The notes: generated by a model not told the origin, from the sequence alone. A DNA stretch of 64,000 nt from Bog-950 sp964615305 (GCA_964615305.1 CAZTNA010000014.1:12002-76001), one strand, 5' to 3'. Numbered from the stretch's first letter, positions 50,372-60,737 are shown. Made by a program: numbers and translations.

Positions 50372-51268
50372 ATGAAACAACATTCTTTATTTTTTGTGCT
50401 GATGCTGTCAGCCAATCTTTTGTCAGCCGCCAACTACACAGTGGTTTATTACACCGGTAAAAACGAAATAAAAAAAGGCACCTCGCCATGGTCAACCGCT
50501 TTTACTAAAGGGGCCATGTTAGCCGTTACCGACTCCATTAAGATTTCGGACAAAAGCCAGATAATTTTTAAAGACGATGCAGGTAAACTGTATGCTGCCA
50601 CTAAACAGGGCAGCTATTCGGTACAAGGCATTGTAAAAGCTACCGGAACCCAAAAAGCAATGACTTCTGAACTTCTTAGGTACGTGCTGCATGAAGTAAA
50701 AGGCCATCACGGCAGTGCTGAAGCCATTGCTTCGCGCGAGGTACAGAACATTGGCGGGGTTTCAAGAGGTAAGGTGGAACCTTTTCTTACCAGCCCTAAG
50801 GCCAATTCAATCTTGTTGGACAACAATATACAGTTTAGTTGGACAGGGCAAAAAGAGGGCTTTGTAACCTTCAGTATTTATCGTGATTTGGCCTGCCGCA
50901 AACAAGTATATACTAAGCGCTTGCAAGATTCTGTGGTAAATATTACAGCTACTGAAGTTCTGCTTGACACAGGCAGAGTTTACTATTGGAAGGTAGTTTC
51001 ACTACAGCAACAAAACACCGATGTGTTTCCATTCGAAATTCTTTCCACTTCAGATGCAGCTGCAGTGCAAAAAGAACTAGATGCCATCAAATCAACATGG
51101 GATTTTTCACCGGGGCTTAATTTGGCATTAGAGGCAAAATTTTACGAGCAGAAACAACTTTTGCTGAATGCTGCAATTTGCTACAAAAAGGCGGTAGCCG
51201 CTGAACCGGAAAACGAACTCTTGACCAAACTAATGCAAGAGTTTAACGATACACATCAGCCGAAATAG
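50372..51268 (+). CDS. Exported FecR-like protein with Fn3-like and helical tail
   Basis: 298 residues with a signal peptide (MKQHSLFFVLMLSANLLSA). Residues 20-110 look like a FecR-type beta domain (GTSPWSTAFTKGAMLAVTDS then SQIIFKDDAGKLYAATKQGS). A middle region (VEPFLTSPKANSILLDNNIQ then QFSWTG) is Fn3-like, and a short TPR-like helical end follows (NAAICYKKAVAAEPENELLT). It is 10 bp after the CHASE2 gene. Proposed role: periplasmic sensing together with the CHASE2 protein. Confidence 0.65.
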   Translation: MKQHSLFFVLMLSANLLSAANYTVVYYTGKNEIKKGTSPWSTAFTKGAMLAVTDSIKISDKSQIIFKDDAGKLYAATKQGSYSVQGIVKATGTQKAMTSELLRYVLHEVKGHHGSAEAIASREVQNIGGVSRGKVEPFLTSPKANSILLDNNIQFSWTGQKEGFVTFSIYRDLACRKQVYTKRLQDSVVNITATEVLLDTGRVYYWKVVSLQQQNTDVFPFEILSTSDAAAVQKELDAIKSTWDFSPGLNLALEAKFYEQKQLLLNAAICYKKAVAAEPENELLTKLMQEFNDTHQPK

Positions 51269-51520
51269 GTATTCTATCTCCAAGCGGTTTTGCTATACTA
51301 AGACTTGCATAATGCAACAGGAAAGTGGTTTGCATGGGTCAATAATCATCGGACACTATCCAACCCGTTTGTTTTAGAAAAAAAATGTGGATACTATGTG
51401 GATACACGTTAGTTTCCCACTGTTTTTCGGGTAGCCTGTTTTTCTATTTTCACCACCCCTGTAAAAGAATCGCACTGAAGAGGAAACCCGATTTTCTCTT
51501 CTTTTTAAAAAGATGAATTT

Positions 51521-54500
51521 ATGCAACTGACCACTTTAGAAATTAAGGGCTTTAAAAGTTTTGCTGAAAAAACCACCATACACTTTAATAATAAAATTAC
51601 CGGGGTAGTTGGACCAAATGGCTGTGGTAAAAGTAATGTAGTTGACTCTATACGGTGGGTATTAGGCGAACAGAAAACTTCACATCTGCGTTTAGAAAAA
51701 ATGGAGAACCTCATCTTTAACGGAACCAAAAACCGTAAGGCTGCAGGTATGGCAGAGGTGTCACTAACATTTGAAAACACTAAAAACCTGGTAAGCAGCG
51801 ATTACAAAACCATTACCATCACCCGCAGACTTTTTCGTGATGGGGAAAGCGAATACCGTTTAAATGATGTGCCGTGTCGCTTAAAAGACATTACCTCGCT
51901 CTTTATGGATACCGGAGTAAGCCCTGATAGCTACGCCATTATTGAGTTGGGGATGATGGATGAAATTCTGAACGACCGCGACAACTCCAGACGCAAACTG
52001 TTTGAACAAGCTGCCGGAGTAGCAAAGTACAAAAAGCGCAAGAAAGAAACTATTGATAAATTAAAAGGCACCGATGCTGACTTAGAGCGCGTAAAAGACT
52101 TGCTTTTTGAAATTGAAGGTAATCTAAAAACCCTTGAAGCACAAGCCAAGAAAACCAAGCGCTATTACGAGCTTAAAGAAGAATACAAAGAACTGAGTTT
52201 GTTGTTGGCGCGCTACAACCTTCAGTCTTACAAAGAAACTTTTAAGACACTTGAAGAACAAAAGAAGAAAGAAGAAGACAATAAAATAGAACTTGAAACT
52301 ACAGTAGCTCAAACAGAAGCGCTGTTGGAAAGAGAAAAATTAGCAAATGTAGATAAAGAGAAAGCACTGTTTGAAGTACAAAAAAAGTTGAACACACTTG
52401 CTGCAGGCTTGGGAGAAAAAGAAAATGAACGCAACCTGCTCAACTCTCAAATAAAATATTCGCTCGACAAAAAAGACACTGCTGAAAAACAAATCATAGA
52501 AGCCAACGAATCAGTAGAAAAGATAAAGATTTCTATTGATAAGCTTTCGGTAGATAGCCAAAGTGAGGGAGGAATACTGGAAACGCGCAAAAGTGAATTG
52601 GCAATTCTGGAAACAGAACTAAATGAAATTCGCAACCGCCATACAAACGTAAAGGATACCCTCTCAGCAGAACAAAAAACCTATACAGAGAAAGAGCGTT
52701 TAATTTTTGAGTTAGAAAAAAAACTGGCAGTAAATCGAAGCAGCAATGAAGCACTTCAACGCGACTTACTTAACAGCGATGAAGATGTACTAAAGAAACG
52801 CAATGAGTTAGAACAACTCCAACGCGATTTTGAACAGCTAAAGGCAGATAAAGACTCATCAGATGTAAAGCTTGCTTCACTAATAACTGAAGAGGAAAAC
52901 CGCAAAAAGGAGATTTTAGAATTGGAATCGGCCATTGAGAAAACTCGAATGGAGCTTACAGCCGAAACGCGAACCTTAGATGCCCGTAAAAACGAGTTTG
53001 ATTTAACCAAAAGTTTGGTTGAAAACCTGGAAGGATTTCCCGAGTCAATCAAGTTCTTGAAAAAGAACGCCAAATGGAGTAAAGAAGCCCCTCTCCTATC
53101 CGACATTATTTACTGTGCTGAAGAATATCGTGTAGCCATAGAAAATTATCTGGAACCGTATTTGAACTACTATGTAGTACAAAACATTCAGGAAGCGGCA
53201 ATGGCCGTTCAAATGCTGAACGATGCAGCTATGGGGCGTGCCAACTTCTTTATTCTCGATGAGTTCGAAAAATATGAAACAGCTACTCCTGTGCAGCTAG
53301 ATGGCGCCAAACCCGTTTCTGAGTTGGTTGAATTAGATAATACATATAAAAAGTTGGGGGCATACTTACTCGACAAAGTTTACTTGATAGATGACCATGC
53401 AGGTTTCGATATATCACAAGTGAACACTGCCGGTAAAAAAATTGTTGTGCTTTCAAAGAGCGGCAAATACATCAGGAAAGATTTTTCGTTAAGTGGTGGT
53501 GCGGTTGGTTTGTTTGAGGGCAAGAAAATAGGCCGTGCAAAAAATCTTGAAAAACTACAGGAAGAGATAAAAGCCCTTGAACTATCTACCTACAAACTAC
53601 ACCAGCAGGTTTCAAATGCTCAAGTTAAAATTAACCAACTGAAAAGTGCCAGCGTAAACCGAGAAATAGATGCTCAACGAAATGCTGTCAATCAATTTAC
53701 CGGTAAAGTTTCAGCGGGGCAGGCAAACATCAACAGTTTAGTAAAATTTTTAGAAAGCGCTGACGAAAAGAGCAAAAACATAACCGAACGTTTATCTACC
53801 TTAGATGCTGAAGTAGTTACTGTAAATACAGAGCTTACAACTCTCCGCGAAACACAAGGTGCTGCAAAAAGTGTTCTTGAAAAAACCGATAAAGACTTTG
53901 TAGAACTCACCAACCAGTTAAGCGAAGTTTCATCGCGTTACAACCAAAAGAATATTGAGTTTCATCAGCAACAAAACAGAGTAAACTCAATTAATCAGGA
54001 ACTGGGGTTCAAGAAAAGCCAGATTGAAACGCTTGCAGGGCAACTTACACGCAACAACGAAGTGATACTTGAGTGCCAAATGCAAATTGAAGAAAGTCAG
54101 AAGAAAGCAAAAGAGATAGAAGCGCTCTTGCTTGCAAACTATGCCGATAAAGAAAGCTACACTACAGAAGTTGAAGATGCTGAAAAAACCTATTACGACA
54201 GCCGGGCTTCTATTAATGAAATAGACTCACGGGTGCGTGAACTAAGCCGCAATCGTGATAATGTTACAACTTTGCTAAACAGCATTCACGACAAGTTCAA
54301 CGAATTGAAATTGTCGCTCACCTCAATGAAAGAACGACTGAGTGTAGAGTTTAATATTGACATAAACCAGATTTTGAACGAAGAGTTTGAAATGGTGCAA
54401 CCTCTCGAAGAAGTGCAAACAGAAGTAGAAAAAGTAAAGAAACGGATAGAAAACTTCGGAGAAATAAATCCTATGGCGTTAGAAGCTTTTGAAGAAATGA

Positions 54501-55060
54501 AAAAGCGATATGATTTCATTATTGCTCAACGCACTGATTTAGAAAATGCCAAAAACTCTTTGATGGAAACCATTAAAGAAATAGAAGACACCGCTAAAAC
54601 ACAGTTTCTGGATGCGTTTACCAAAGTGCGCGAAAGTTTTATTCGTGTATTCCATACGCTCTTCAGCGAAGACGATCAGTGCGATTTATTCCTTGTAAAT
54701 CCGGACGATCCGCTTGAATCGAAAATTGAAATTGTAGCTAAACCTAAAGGCAAACGCCCCACAGTAATTGATCAGCTTTCAGGAGGAGAAAAAACATTAA
54801 CTGCCACAGCATTACTATTCTCTCTGTATCTTTTAAAGCCAGCACCGTTCTGCATTTTTGATGAGGTAGACGCTCCACTTGATGATGCCAATATTGGTAA
54901 ATTCAATAAAATCATCAGTGAATTTTCGAAGGAGTCGCAGTTTATTATTGTTACGCATAATAAAATGACTATGACGGCTGTAGAAGCTATATACGGGGTA
55001 ACCATGGCCGAGCAAGGGGTTAGCCGTGTAGTACCTGTAGATTTTCGTAGCTTGAATTAA
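51521..55060 (+). CDS. smc: Chromosome segregation protein SMC
   Basis: 1179 residues with the full SMC layout. The N-terminal head has Walker A GPNGCGKSNVVDSIRWVLGE (about residues 32-51), then a long coiled coil, a hinge region around residues 500-670 (LSDIIYCAEEYRVAIENYL and following), a second coiled coil, and the C-terminal head with the signature LSGGEKTLTATALLFSLYL and Walker B CIFDEVDAPLDD. It compacts and segregates DNA. scpA and scpB are not adjacent. Confidence 0.96.
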   Translation: MQLTTLEIKGFKSFAEKTTIHFNNKITGVVGPNGCGKSNVVDSIRWVLGEQKTSHLRLEKMENLIFNGTKNRKAAGMAEVSLTFENTKNLVSSDYKTITITRRLFRDGESEYRLNDVPCRLKDITSLFMDTGVSPDSYAIIELGMMDEILNDRDNSRRKLFEQAAGVAKYKKRKKETIDKLKGTDADLERVKDLLFEIEGNLKTLEAQAKKTKRYYELKEEYKELSLLLARYNLQSYKETFKTLEEQKKKEEDNKIELETTVAQTEALLEREKLANVDKEKALFEVQKKLNTLAAGLGEKENERNLLNSQIKYSLDKKDTAEKQIIEANESVEKIKISIDKLSVDSQSEGGILETRKSELAILETELNEIRNRHTNVKDTLSAEQKTYTEKERLIFELEKKLAVNRSSNEALQRDLLNSDEDVLKKRNELEQLQRDFEQLKADKDSSDVKLASLITEEENRKKEILELESAIEKTRMELTAETRTLDARKNEFDLTKSLVENLEGFPESIKFLKKNAKWSKEAPLLSDIIYCAEEYRVAIENYLEPYLNYYVVQNIQEAAMAVQMLNDAAMGRANFFILDEFEKYETATPVQLDGAKPVSELVELDNTYKKLGAYLLDKVYLIDDHAGFDISQVNTAGKKIVVLSKSGKYIRKDFSLSGGAVGLFEGKKIGRAKNLEKLQEEIKALELSTYKLHQQVSNAQVKINQLKSASVNREIDAQRNAVNQFTGKVSAGQANINSLVKFLESADEKSKNITERLSTLDAEVVTVNTELTTLRETQGAAKSVLEKTDKDFVELTNQLSEVSSRYNQKNIEFHQQQNRVNSINQELGFKKSQIETLAGQLTRNNEVILECQMQIEESQKKAKEIEALLLANYADKESYTTEVEDAEKTYYDSRASINEIDSRVRELSRNRDNVTTLLNSIHDKFNELKLSLTSMKERLSVEFNIDINQILNEEFEMVQPLEEVQTEVEKVKKRIENFGEINPMALEAFEEMKKRYDFIIAQRTDLENAKNSLMETIKEIEDTAKTQFLDAFTKVRESFIRVFHTLFSEDDQCDLFLVNPDDPLESKIEIVAKPKGKRPTVIDQLSGGEKTLTATALLFSLYLLKPAPFCIFDEVDAPLDDANIGKFNKIISEFSKESQFIIVTHNKMTMTAVEAIYGVTMAEQGVSRVVPVDFRSLN

Positions 55061-55064
55061 ACTG

Positions 55065-57353
55065 ATGAAAAGAACAACCGGTGGCTGGTTATGCGTTTTA
55101 CTCACAGCTGCTTTGCTGTTTGTTTATTATCACTTTCAAATTATTAACGCCAACAACATTACTTATAGCCCATACGGTGATGGCTATAAAAACTACTACA
55201 CCTTTGCTTATTATTTGAAGTTTGATTGGGGAACGCACTTCAGTGGCATGAACTATCCTTTTGGAGAACACGTAATGTTTACTGATAATCAGCCTGCTTT
55301 AGCTTGGCTGCTTAAACCTGTTTCACTTCTATTTCCTAAGATAACAGACTATTCACGTCTTATTCTTGTCTGGCTTACTTTTCTGTCAATTATTATTTGT
55401 TCTTACTTTTTATTTCAAACGCTTACGCTTTTTAATGTTAGTACACCGGTAGCTATAGCATGTTCCGTTTGTATTGCTCTCTTGTCTCCTCAGTTGCATC
55501 GTATGCATACGCACTACTCTTTAAGCTATGTGTGCTTTGTGCCGGGTGTCGTTTACTTTTTATCTGTTCTTCTTTTATCTAAAGGTTCAGTTAAACACAC
55601 CGTATGGCTAGCTATATACCTTACTTTTTTGGCGTTTGTACATGTTTATTATGCAGCAATGGCCTGCCTGTTTCTTTTATTGGTGGCATTAATTTTCTGT
55701 ATTACTCATATAAAACACTTTCGCAAAAGTTTATTTGTAGCTTTTCAACTAGCAGTTGCAGCATTGCTACCTATCATACTACTCAAACTGTTCCTACTTT
55801 TAACTGACTCGGTAACAGATCGGCCCAGTAATCCTTGGGGCTTTATAGAAAGTGGATCAACCTGGAGCGATATATTTTTACATCCGTACAGTATTACTAA
55901 AGTTATTTTTAATTATCTATTCCCAAGCACGCCTACCGAGTTTCGCTTTGAAGGTACAGGATACATAGGTTTTATACCCCTCATGTGCTTTGGTACCACT
56001 ATTGTTGTGTTGCCTTTAATGTTGCTGATTAAAAAAAAATGGCAATGGTTGAGGCACCCTTTATTCCTCATTAGTGTAGCGGCTGTATTAGTATTGCTTT
56101 GCGCTACTGCTTTTCCATTTAGCACTTTCCCCGGTACTGAGAAATTTTACCGGCTACTTCCTTCTTCTGTCAAACAATTTCGCGCTATAGGTAGGTTTAA
56201 CTGGATTTTCTACTACTCCATAGCTATAGTTTCTGCAGTTCTTGTTTACAAACTTTTTACTTACATCAGCTACAAAAATGTATGGAAAGCACGCATTTTC
56301 CTATTTATTGTCATTGGAATCTGGTTTTATGATGCACACAAGGTATCCAAGGAATTGTCGCTTATGTTAAGGCATGAAGGGCTTAAAAGTAACGAACTAA
56401 ACGAGCGTGCGTTGTTCCAAACCAAACTTGCAGAAAGTGGGTTAAGTGCTGACAGTTTTCAAGCTATTTTTCCAATAGGTTTTTTCCTGAACGGTTCCGA
56501 AAGAATTTATATTGAAGAAGGAAACAGTTTTGGAAGTATGAAAGCATCTTTGTTTACAGGGCTTCCAATTGTATGCGGACAAATGTCGCGAACATCTGAA
56601 AGCCAAACATTTAGTATAGCCCGATTGATGGCTGATGAAATTATGACTAAACCAATAATTGACTTGTATAAAAACAAAAAACCGCTTTTGGTAGTGAAAG
56701 CTTATGATAACTACACCAAGCGTGAACAAGATGTGTTGAAAGCTGCTACTCACCTATTTGACATAAACAAACAAAGCTACTACTCTCTACCATTATCTTT
56801 TTTCAAATCAACTGCTGACTCTATTCAAAAAAACATAACAACTAACAGTACAAAATACTTACACCATGGCAATTACATAAGCAATGTAAGCTACAAAAAT
56901 GTTTTAGTTAATAGTTTTGATGATCAGTTAAGTGAAAATACATTGTTTGGAAATGGTGCAGCACATACCAACCATGGTGATCTATATCTCTTTTTCGATA
57001 CATTGCCTAATGCTACAGTCGGCAACTATGAACTATCAGCCTGGGTTTATGCAGATGAGCGAAGGCCTTCGTTCCCACCTTTGTATGCGTCACAAAGCGA
57101 TAGCAACGGAGTTGAAATTGAACGGTATGAATGCTATGGAAAATTTCAATACAATACATTTGGGCAATGGATTAGGTGCAGTATTCCATTTAAACTTTAC
57201 CATCCAAAAAATAAATTTTATGCAGCTAGTAACGGTGAATTCGTTACTTATGACAATCTGATGATTCGCCCGGAAACTGTAGAAGTGGTGACTTATTTAG
57301 ATAACGATTCAATTTTTATGTTCAACAATTATCCGGTTAGAAAAAATAACTGA
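55065..57353 (+). CDS. Large polytopic membrane protein, GT-C-like
   Basis: 762 residues. The first 430 hold about ten to twelve membrane helices, with the first loop motif SPYGDGYKNYYTFAYYLKFD containing an acidic pair, then NYPFGEHVMFTDNQP, reminiscent of GT-C glycosyltransferases. The last 330 residues are soluble and periplasmic, ending in a beta-sandwich-like domain (YELSAWVYADERRPSF). No family name is certain. The gene is 4 bp after smc and its stop is next to the GT2 gene start, which supports a glycan pathway. Confidence 0.55.
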   Translation: MKRTTGGWLCVLLTAALLFVYYHFQIINANNITYSPYGDGYKNYYTFAYYLKFDWGTHFSGMNYPFGEHVMFTDNQPALAWLLKPVSLLFPKITDYSRLILVWLTFLSIIICSYFLFQTLTLFNVSTPVAIACSVCIALLSPQLHRMHTHYSLSYVCFVPGVVYFLSVLLLSKGSVKHTVWLAIYLTFLAFVHVYYAAMACLFLLLVALIFCITHIKHFRKSLFVAFQLAVAALLPIILLKLFLLLTDSVTDRPSNPWGFIESGSTWSDIFLHPYSITKVIFNYLFPSTPTEFRFEGTGYIGFIPLMCFGTTIVVLPLMLLIKKKWQWLRHPLFLISVAAVLVLLCATAFPFSTFPGTEKFYRLLPSSVKQFRAIGRFNWIFYYSIAIVSAVLVYKLFTYISYKNVWKARIFLFIVIGIWFYDAHKVSKELSLMLRHEGLKSNELNERALFQTKLAESGLSADSFQAIFPIGFFLNGSERIYIEEGNSFGSMKASLFTGLPIVCGQMSRTSESQTFSIARLMADEIMTKPIIDLYKNKKPLLVVKAYDNYTKREQDVLKAATHLFDINKQSYYSLPLSFFKSTADSIQKNITTNSTKYLHHGNYISNVSYKNVLVNSFDDQLSENTLFGNGAAHTNHGDLYLFFDTLPNATVGNYELSAWVYADERRPSFPPLYASQSDSNGVEIERYECYGKFQYNTFGQWIRCSIPFKLYHPKNKFYAASNGEFVTYDNLMIRPETVEVVTYLDNDSIFMFNNYPVRKNN

Positions 57354-58052
57354 GTGCCTAAACTTTCGGTAATACTTCCTTGCTACAACCCACCTGCAGA
57401 TTGGCTGAAAACAGTTTATCAAGGGTGGAAGTTTGTACAAAACACTTATCCCGACTCAGAGTTGATTATAGTAAATGATGGCAGCAGTGTAAGCCCCGAA
57501 CTGGAATCTGCTTTGCAAACCATCAAAAACTGGAGTAATACAACAGTAATTTCCTATTCTGAAAACAAGGGCAAAGGATATGCACTACGCAAGGGGGTAG
57601 ATGCGAGCCGTGGCGACTGGGTTATTTACACCGATATTGATTTTCCATACACAGATGCAAGTTTTATTAAGGTAGCCAATGCGCTTAATAATGGAGCAGA
57701 AACAGTCATTGGTGTGCGTAGTGAGGAATACTACACTCATCTTCCGGCAGTTCGTGTGCGCATTTCAAAAACACTCCGGTGGTTCATTAAAATATTTTTG
57801 CGCATACCTACCGATGATACTCAATGCGGTCTAAAAGGATTTAACTCAAAAGGCAAACACATCTTTTTACAAACAAGTATTAATCGTTACCTCTTCGATC
57901 TGGAATTTGTTTTTTTATCGGCAAAAAGAAACCTAAATATCAATACCGTTAACGTGCAGCTGCGACCTGATGTTAAGCTTTCAATCATGAACTGGAAAAT
58001 ACTTTTGCAAGAAGGAGGAAATTTTTTAAAAATCTTTTTAAAAGCACTTTAA
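57354..58052 (+). CDS. Glycosyltransferase family 2 (dolichyl-phosphate sugar synthase-like)
   Basis: 232 residues, GTG start directly after the stop of the previous gene. GT-A features: LSVILPCYNPPADWLKTVY, then LIIVNDGSSVSPELE, GKGYALRKGVDASRGDWVIY, TDIDFPY for the DxD metal site, and DTQCGLKGFN. It is close to polyprenyl-phosphate sugar synthases, which load sugar onto a lipid carrier for GT-C enzymes; the neighbour upstream is a GT-C-like membrane protein, which fits. The sugar is unknown. Confidence 0.88.
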   Translation: MPKLSVILPCYNPPADWLKTVYQGWKFVQNTYPDSELIIVNDGSSVSPELESALQTIKNWSNTTVISYSENKGKGYALRKGVDASRGDWVIYTDIDFPYTDASFIKVANALNNGAETVIGVRSEEYYTHLPAVRVRISKTLRWFIKIFLRIPTDDTQCGLKGFNSKGKHIFLQTSINRYLFDLEFVFLSAKRNLNINTVNVQLRPDVKLSIMNWKILLQEGGNFLKIFLKAL

Positions 58053-58089
58053 TTTTTTACATTGTATAAGGCAAAAAAACTAAACTCAA

Positions 58090-58938
58090 ATGGCTTATAA
58101 TCTTACAACAAAGCACACAAAGAAGCGTGCATTTATTACCGGTGGTGGTGGTGGACTTGGCAGAGCTATGGCACTAGCTTTAGCTAAAGACGGATGGACT
58201 ATTGGCATTACTGATATTAAACAGGAAGGGCTAGATGAATCAAAACAGTTCATTGAAAATGCGGGTGGTGTGGCGCACATATACAAATTTGATGTTGCCA
58301 ATAGGAACGAATATCAAAATGCTTTCAACGATTATTTATCAAAAACAGATGGCATTGATTTACTGATCAACAATGCGGGTGTGGGCGATGGTGGATTGGT
58401 AGGCGAATACTCCTTAGAAAGCTGGGAGTGGATAACCAGTATAAATCAAATGGCGGTTATTTATGGTTCACACTTTGCTATACCGGAAATGAAAAAACAA
58501 AGAAGCGGCCATGTAATATCTATAGCAAGTGCTGCAGGCTTGGCAAACATGCCTAACATGGGTATGTATAACGTAACAAAGTCGGCAGTAATTTCTTTAA
58601 TGGAAACAATTTATGCTGAACTGTGGGGGTTTAATATTCAGGTAAGCGTAGTTTGTCCAACTTTTTTCCGAAGCAATATCATGCAGTATCATAAAGGCGA
58701 TGAAACAGCTGCTAAGATTGGTCAAACAATTATTCAGCGTGCCAAGTACTCGCCCGATGACATTGCTGACTATATACTTACACAAGCCGGAAAGAACAAA
58801 TTTTATATTCTACATCCGTGGCAGGCGCGAATGGTTTACTTTATGCGCAGGTTTTTCCCGGATGTTTTTCTAAAATACAAAGCCAAGCAATTTGCCGGCA
58901 AAGATTGGGTGAAGAAAGCAATGGCACAGAAATTCTAA
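58090..58938 (+). CDS. Short-chain dehydrogenase/reductase
   Basis: 282 residues. Rossmann motif ITGGGGGLGRAMALALAKDG, then NNAGVGDGG, catalytic Ser in HVISIASAAGLANMP and YxxxK in YNVTKSAVISL. The C-terminal segment (RMVYFMRRFFPDVFLKYK) is a typical helix pair. NADPH-dependent oxidoreductase of unknown substrate. It is in line with the GT2 gene (37 bp gap). Confidence 0.88.
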   Translation: MAYNLTTKHTKKRAFITGGGGGLGRAMALALAKDGWTIGITDIKQEGLDESKQFIENAGGVAHIYKFDVANRNEYQNAFNDYLSKTDGIDLLINNAGVGDGGLVGEYSLESWEWITSINQMAVIYGSHFAIPEMKKQRSGHVISIASAAGLANMPNMGMYNVTKSAVISLMETIYAELWGFNIQVSVVCPTFFRSNIMQYHKGDETAAKIGQTIIQRAKYSPDDIADYILTQAGKNKFYILHPWQARMVYFMRRFFPDVFLKYKAKQFAGKDWVKKAMAQKF

Positions 58939-58961
58939 CAGCTAATGGCCGCTTAGCTGTT
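58937..58961. terminator. Hairpin between convergent SDR and tsaE genes
   Basis: Perfect 9-bp stem aacagctaa/ttagctgtt around a 7-nt loop overlaps both stop codons (58936-58938 and 58953-58955). No T-run follows, so its terminator role is uncertain. Confidence 0.4.
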
Positions 58962-59381
58962 TGTAACAGTAATAAAGCGTGTATTATCTTTTTGCTTAAT
59001 CTCCACTTTTATTAAACCTACAGGTAATAATGGTGCTATAAGCTCCGGCCATTCTATAAAACAATAATGCTCACCGCTTATGTAATCTTCAATACCTAGA
59101 TCCAGCGCCTCTTCGATACTATTTAAGCGATATAAATCAAGATGAAATATTTTCTCTTCACCTACCTTTAAATACTCATTTACGATACTGTAGGTAGGGC
59201 TGCTGAAGTTATCATTTGAACCTAATTGCTTACACAATTCTTTAATCAAGGTTGTTTTACCCGACCCCATTTGGCCTATAAAAACAAACAATCTTTCTTC
59301 TTTAGCAAACTGCAAAATTGAATTGGCTAAAGCAGGAATTTGATCAATGGCAATGAGATTAGTTTCAAATTTACTGTTCAC
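58953..59381 (-). CDS. tsaE: tRNA threonylcarbamoyladenosine biosynthesis ATPase TsaE
   Basis: 142 residues from a GTG at 59381; an upstream ATG (59408) gives 151. Walker A GQMGSGKTTLIKELCKQLG, switch-like SSPTYSIVNEY, then HLDLYRLNSIEEALDLGIED and FIEWPELI. TsaE is the ATPase of the TsaB-TsaD-TsaE complex that makes t6A37 in ANN-decoding tRNAs. TsaB and TsaD are not nearby. The family N terminus suggests the GTG, but this is not firm. Confidence 0.92.
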   Translation of the reverse strand: MNSKFETNLIAIDQIPALANSILQFAKEERLFVFIGQMGSGKTTLIKELCKQLGSNDNFSSPTYSIVNEYLKVGEEKIFHLDLYRLNSIEEALDLGIEDYISGEHYCFIEWPELIAPLLPVGLIKVEIKQKDNTRFITVTNS

Positions 59382-59545
59382 GTAAATGAGCTTTATGCAG
59401 CAAAGCAAAAAAAGTATCGGTGTTATTTCTCGTAATACATGCCTGTATTACCTTCCTAAAAGCATAACACACCAACAGCTCTCTCACATTTTCTTTTAGT
59501 TTCGTTGCTTTACAAAAATAACGACTCAAAATAAATAATTAAGAA

Positions 59546-60718
59546 ATGGGGTGTATTACAAGTTCCACAGCAAAAGATGGTGCCGTGGCAGGGTGCCAAT
59601 CGAAAGGAGGCTGTAGCAGCGGAGGCTGTAACCGAATGAACGTAATGGATTGGTTTGCCGATATGCCACTTTCGTTTAACGAAAACTTCAACATTATTGA
59701 AGTAAGTTTCAAAAACGGTTCGCGTAAAGGTTTTTATCGTAACACAAATACTTTCGATTTATCAAAAGGTCAGTTAGTGGTAGTTGAAGCCGCACAGGGT
59801 TACGATGTAGGCGAGGTGAATTTACAGGGTGAACTTGTAAAAGCACAAATGAAAAAACGAAAGATAACTGAACGCGATGACACTATACGAAATGTACTGC
59901 GAATAGCCAATGAACAGGATGTAAACACGCTTTTAGATGCGCGCAACAAAGAAAAAGACACCATGGTACGTGCACGAGCAATGGCTCGAGCAATCAACCT
60001 TGAAATGAAAATTGGTGATGTAGAGTTTCAGGGTGACAATAAAAAAGTGACTATTTTCTACACAGCCGATGGGCGAGTTGACTTTCGTGAACTGGTAAAA
60101 GTATATGCTCGTGAATTCAAAGTAAAAATTGAAATGCGTCAAATTGGTGCACGGCAAGAAGCCGCGCGTGTAGGAGGTGTTGGCACTTGCGGAAGAGAAC
60201 TTTGTTGTTCTACCTGGCTCAACGACTTTAAGTCGGTTACTACACAAACTGTTCGCTACCAAAACCTGGCAATAAATACAGATAAATTAAGCGGGCAGTG
60301 TGGACGTTTAAAATGTTGTTTGAATTATGAGCTTGATACTTACAGCGACTCGCTGAAAAATTTTCCACGCCATGCCGATAAAATTGAAACCGAAGAGGGA
60401 ACGGCATGGTTACGAAAAACAGAAGTGCTTAAAAAGTTAATGTGGTACGAATACGAACAACAACGCGGTAATTTTTTCAAACTCGAAATTCAGGACGTAA
60501 AAGATTTACTGTTTATGAATAAGGGAGGCAAAAAACCAAAAAGTTTAGACGACTTTGCAGTGGTAGAAAACGAAAAGGTTGACGAAAGCAAACACGAAGA
60601 CTTAGTGGGGCAGGTTTCCTTGCAAACACTTGAACAGAAAGAGCGCAAAAAACGCAGGGGAAATCAACATCGCCACAAACCCAAAGGCATAGGCGGGGGG
60701 CAGAAAAAAAACAAGTAA
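59546..60718 (+). CDS. PSP1/RicT-like protein
   Basis: 390 residues. An N-terminal Cys-rich stretch (CQSKGGCSSGGCN) may bind a metal or Fe-S cluster. The PSP1 core follows: IIEVSFKNGSRKGFYRN, LVVVEAAQGYDVGEVNLQGE, KVTIFYTADGRVDFRELVK, then the double-Cys motif GTCGRELCCSTWL and GQCGRLKCCLNYE. The tail is basic (ERKKRRGNQHRHKPK). Relatives (RicT/YaaT) take part in RNA processing and development in Bacillus; the Bacteroidota role is unknown. gldH follows 19 bp later. Confidence 0.85.
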   Translation: MGCITSSTAKDGAVAGCQSKGGCSSGGCNRMNVMDWFADMPLSFNENFNIIEVSFKNGSRKGFYRNTNTFDLSKGQLVVVEAAQGYDVGEVNLQGELVKAQMKKRKITERDDTIRNVLRIANEQDVNTLLDARNKEKDTMVRARAMARAINLEMKIGDVEFQGDNKKVTIFYTADGRVDFRELVKVYAREFKVKIEMRQIGARQEAARVGGVGTCGRELCCSTWLNDFKSVTTQTVRYQNLAINTDKLSGQCGRLKCCLNYELDTYSDSLKNFPRHADKIETEEGTAWLRKTEVLKKLMWYEYEQQRGNFFKLEIQDVKDLLFMNKGGKKPKSLDDFAVVENEKVDESKHEDLVGQVSLQTLEQKERKKRRGNQHRHKPKGIGGGQKKNK

Positions 60719-60737
60719 GCAATTTTGTAGCCGTCTT

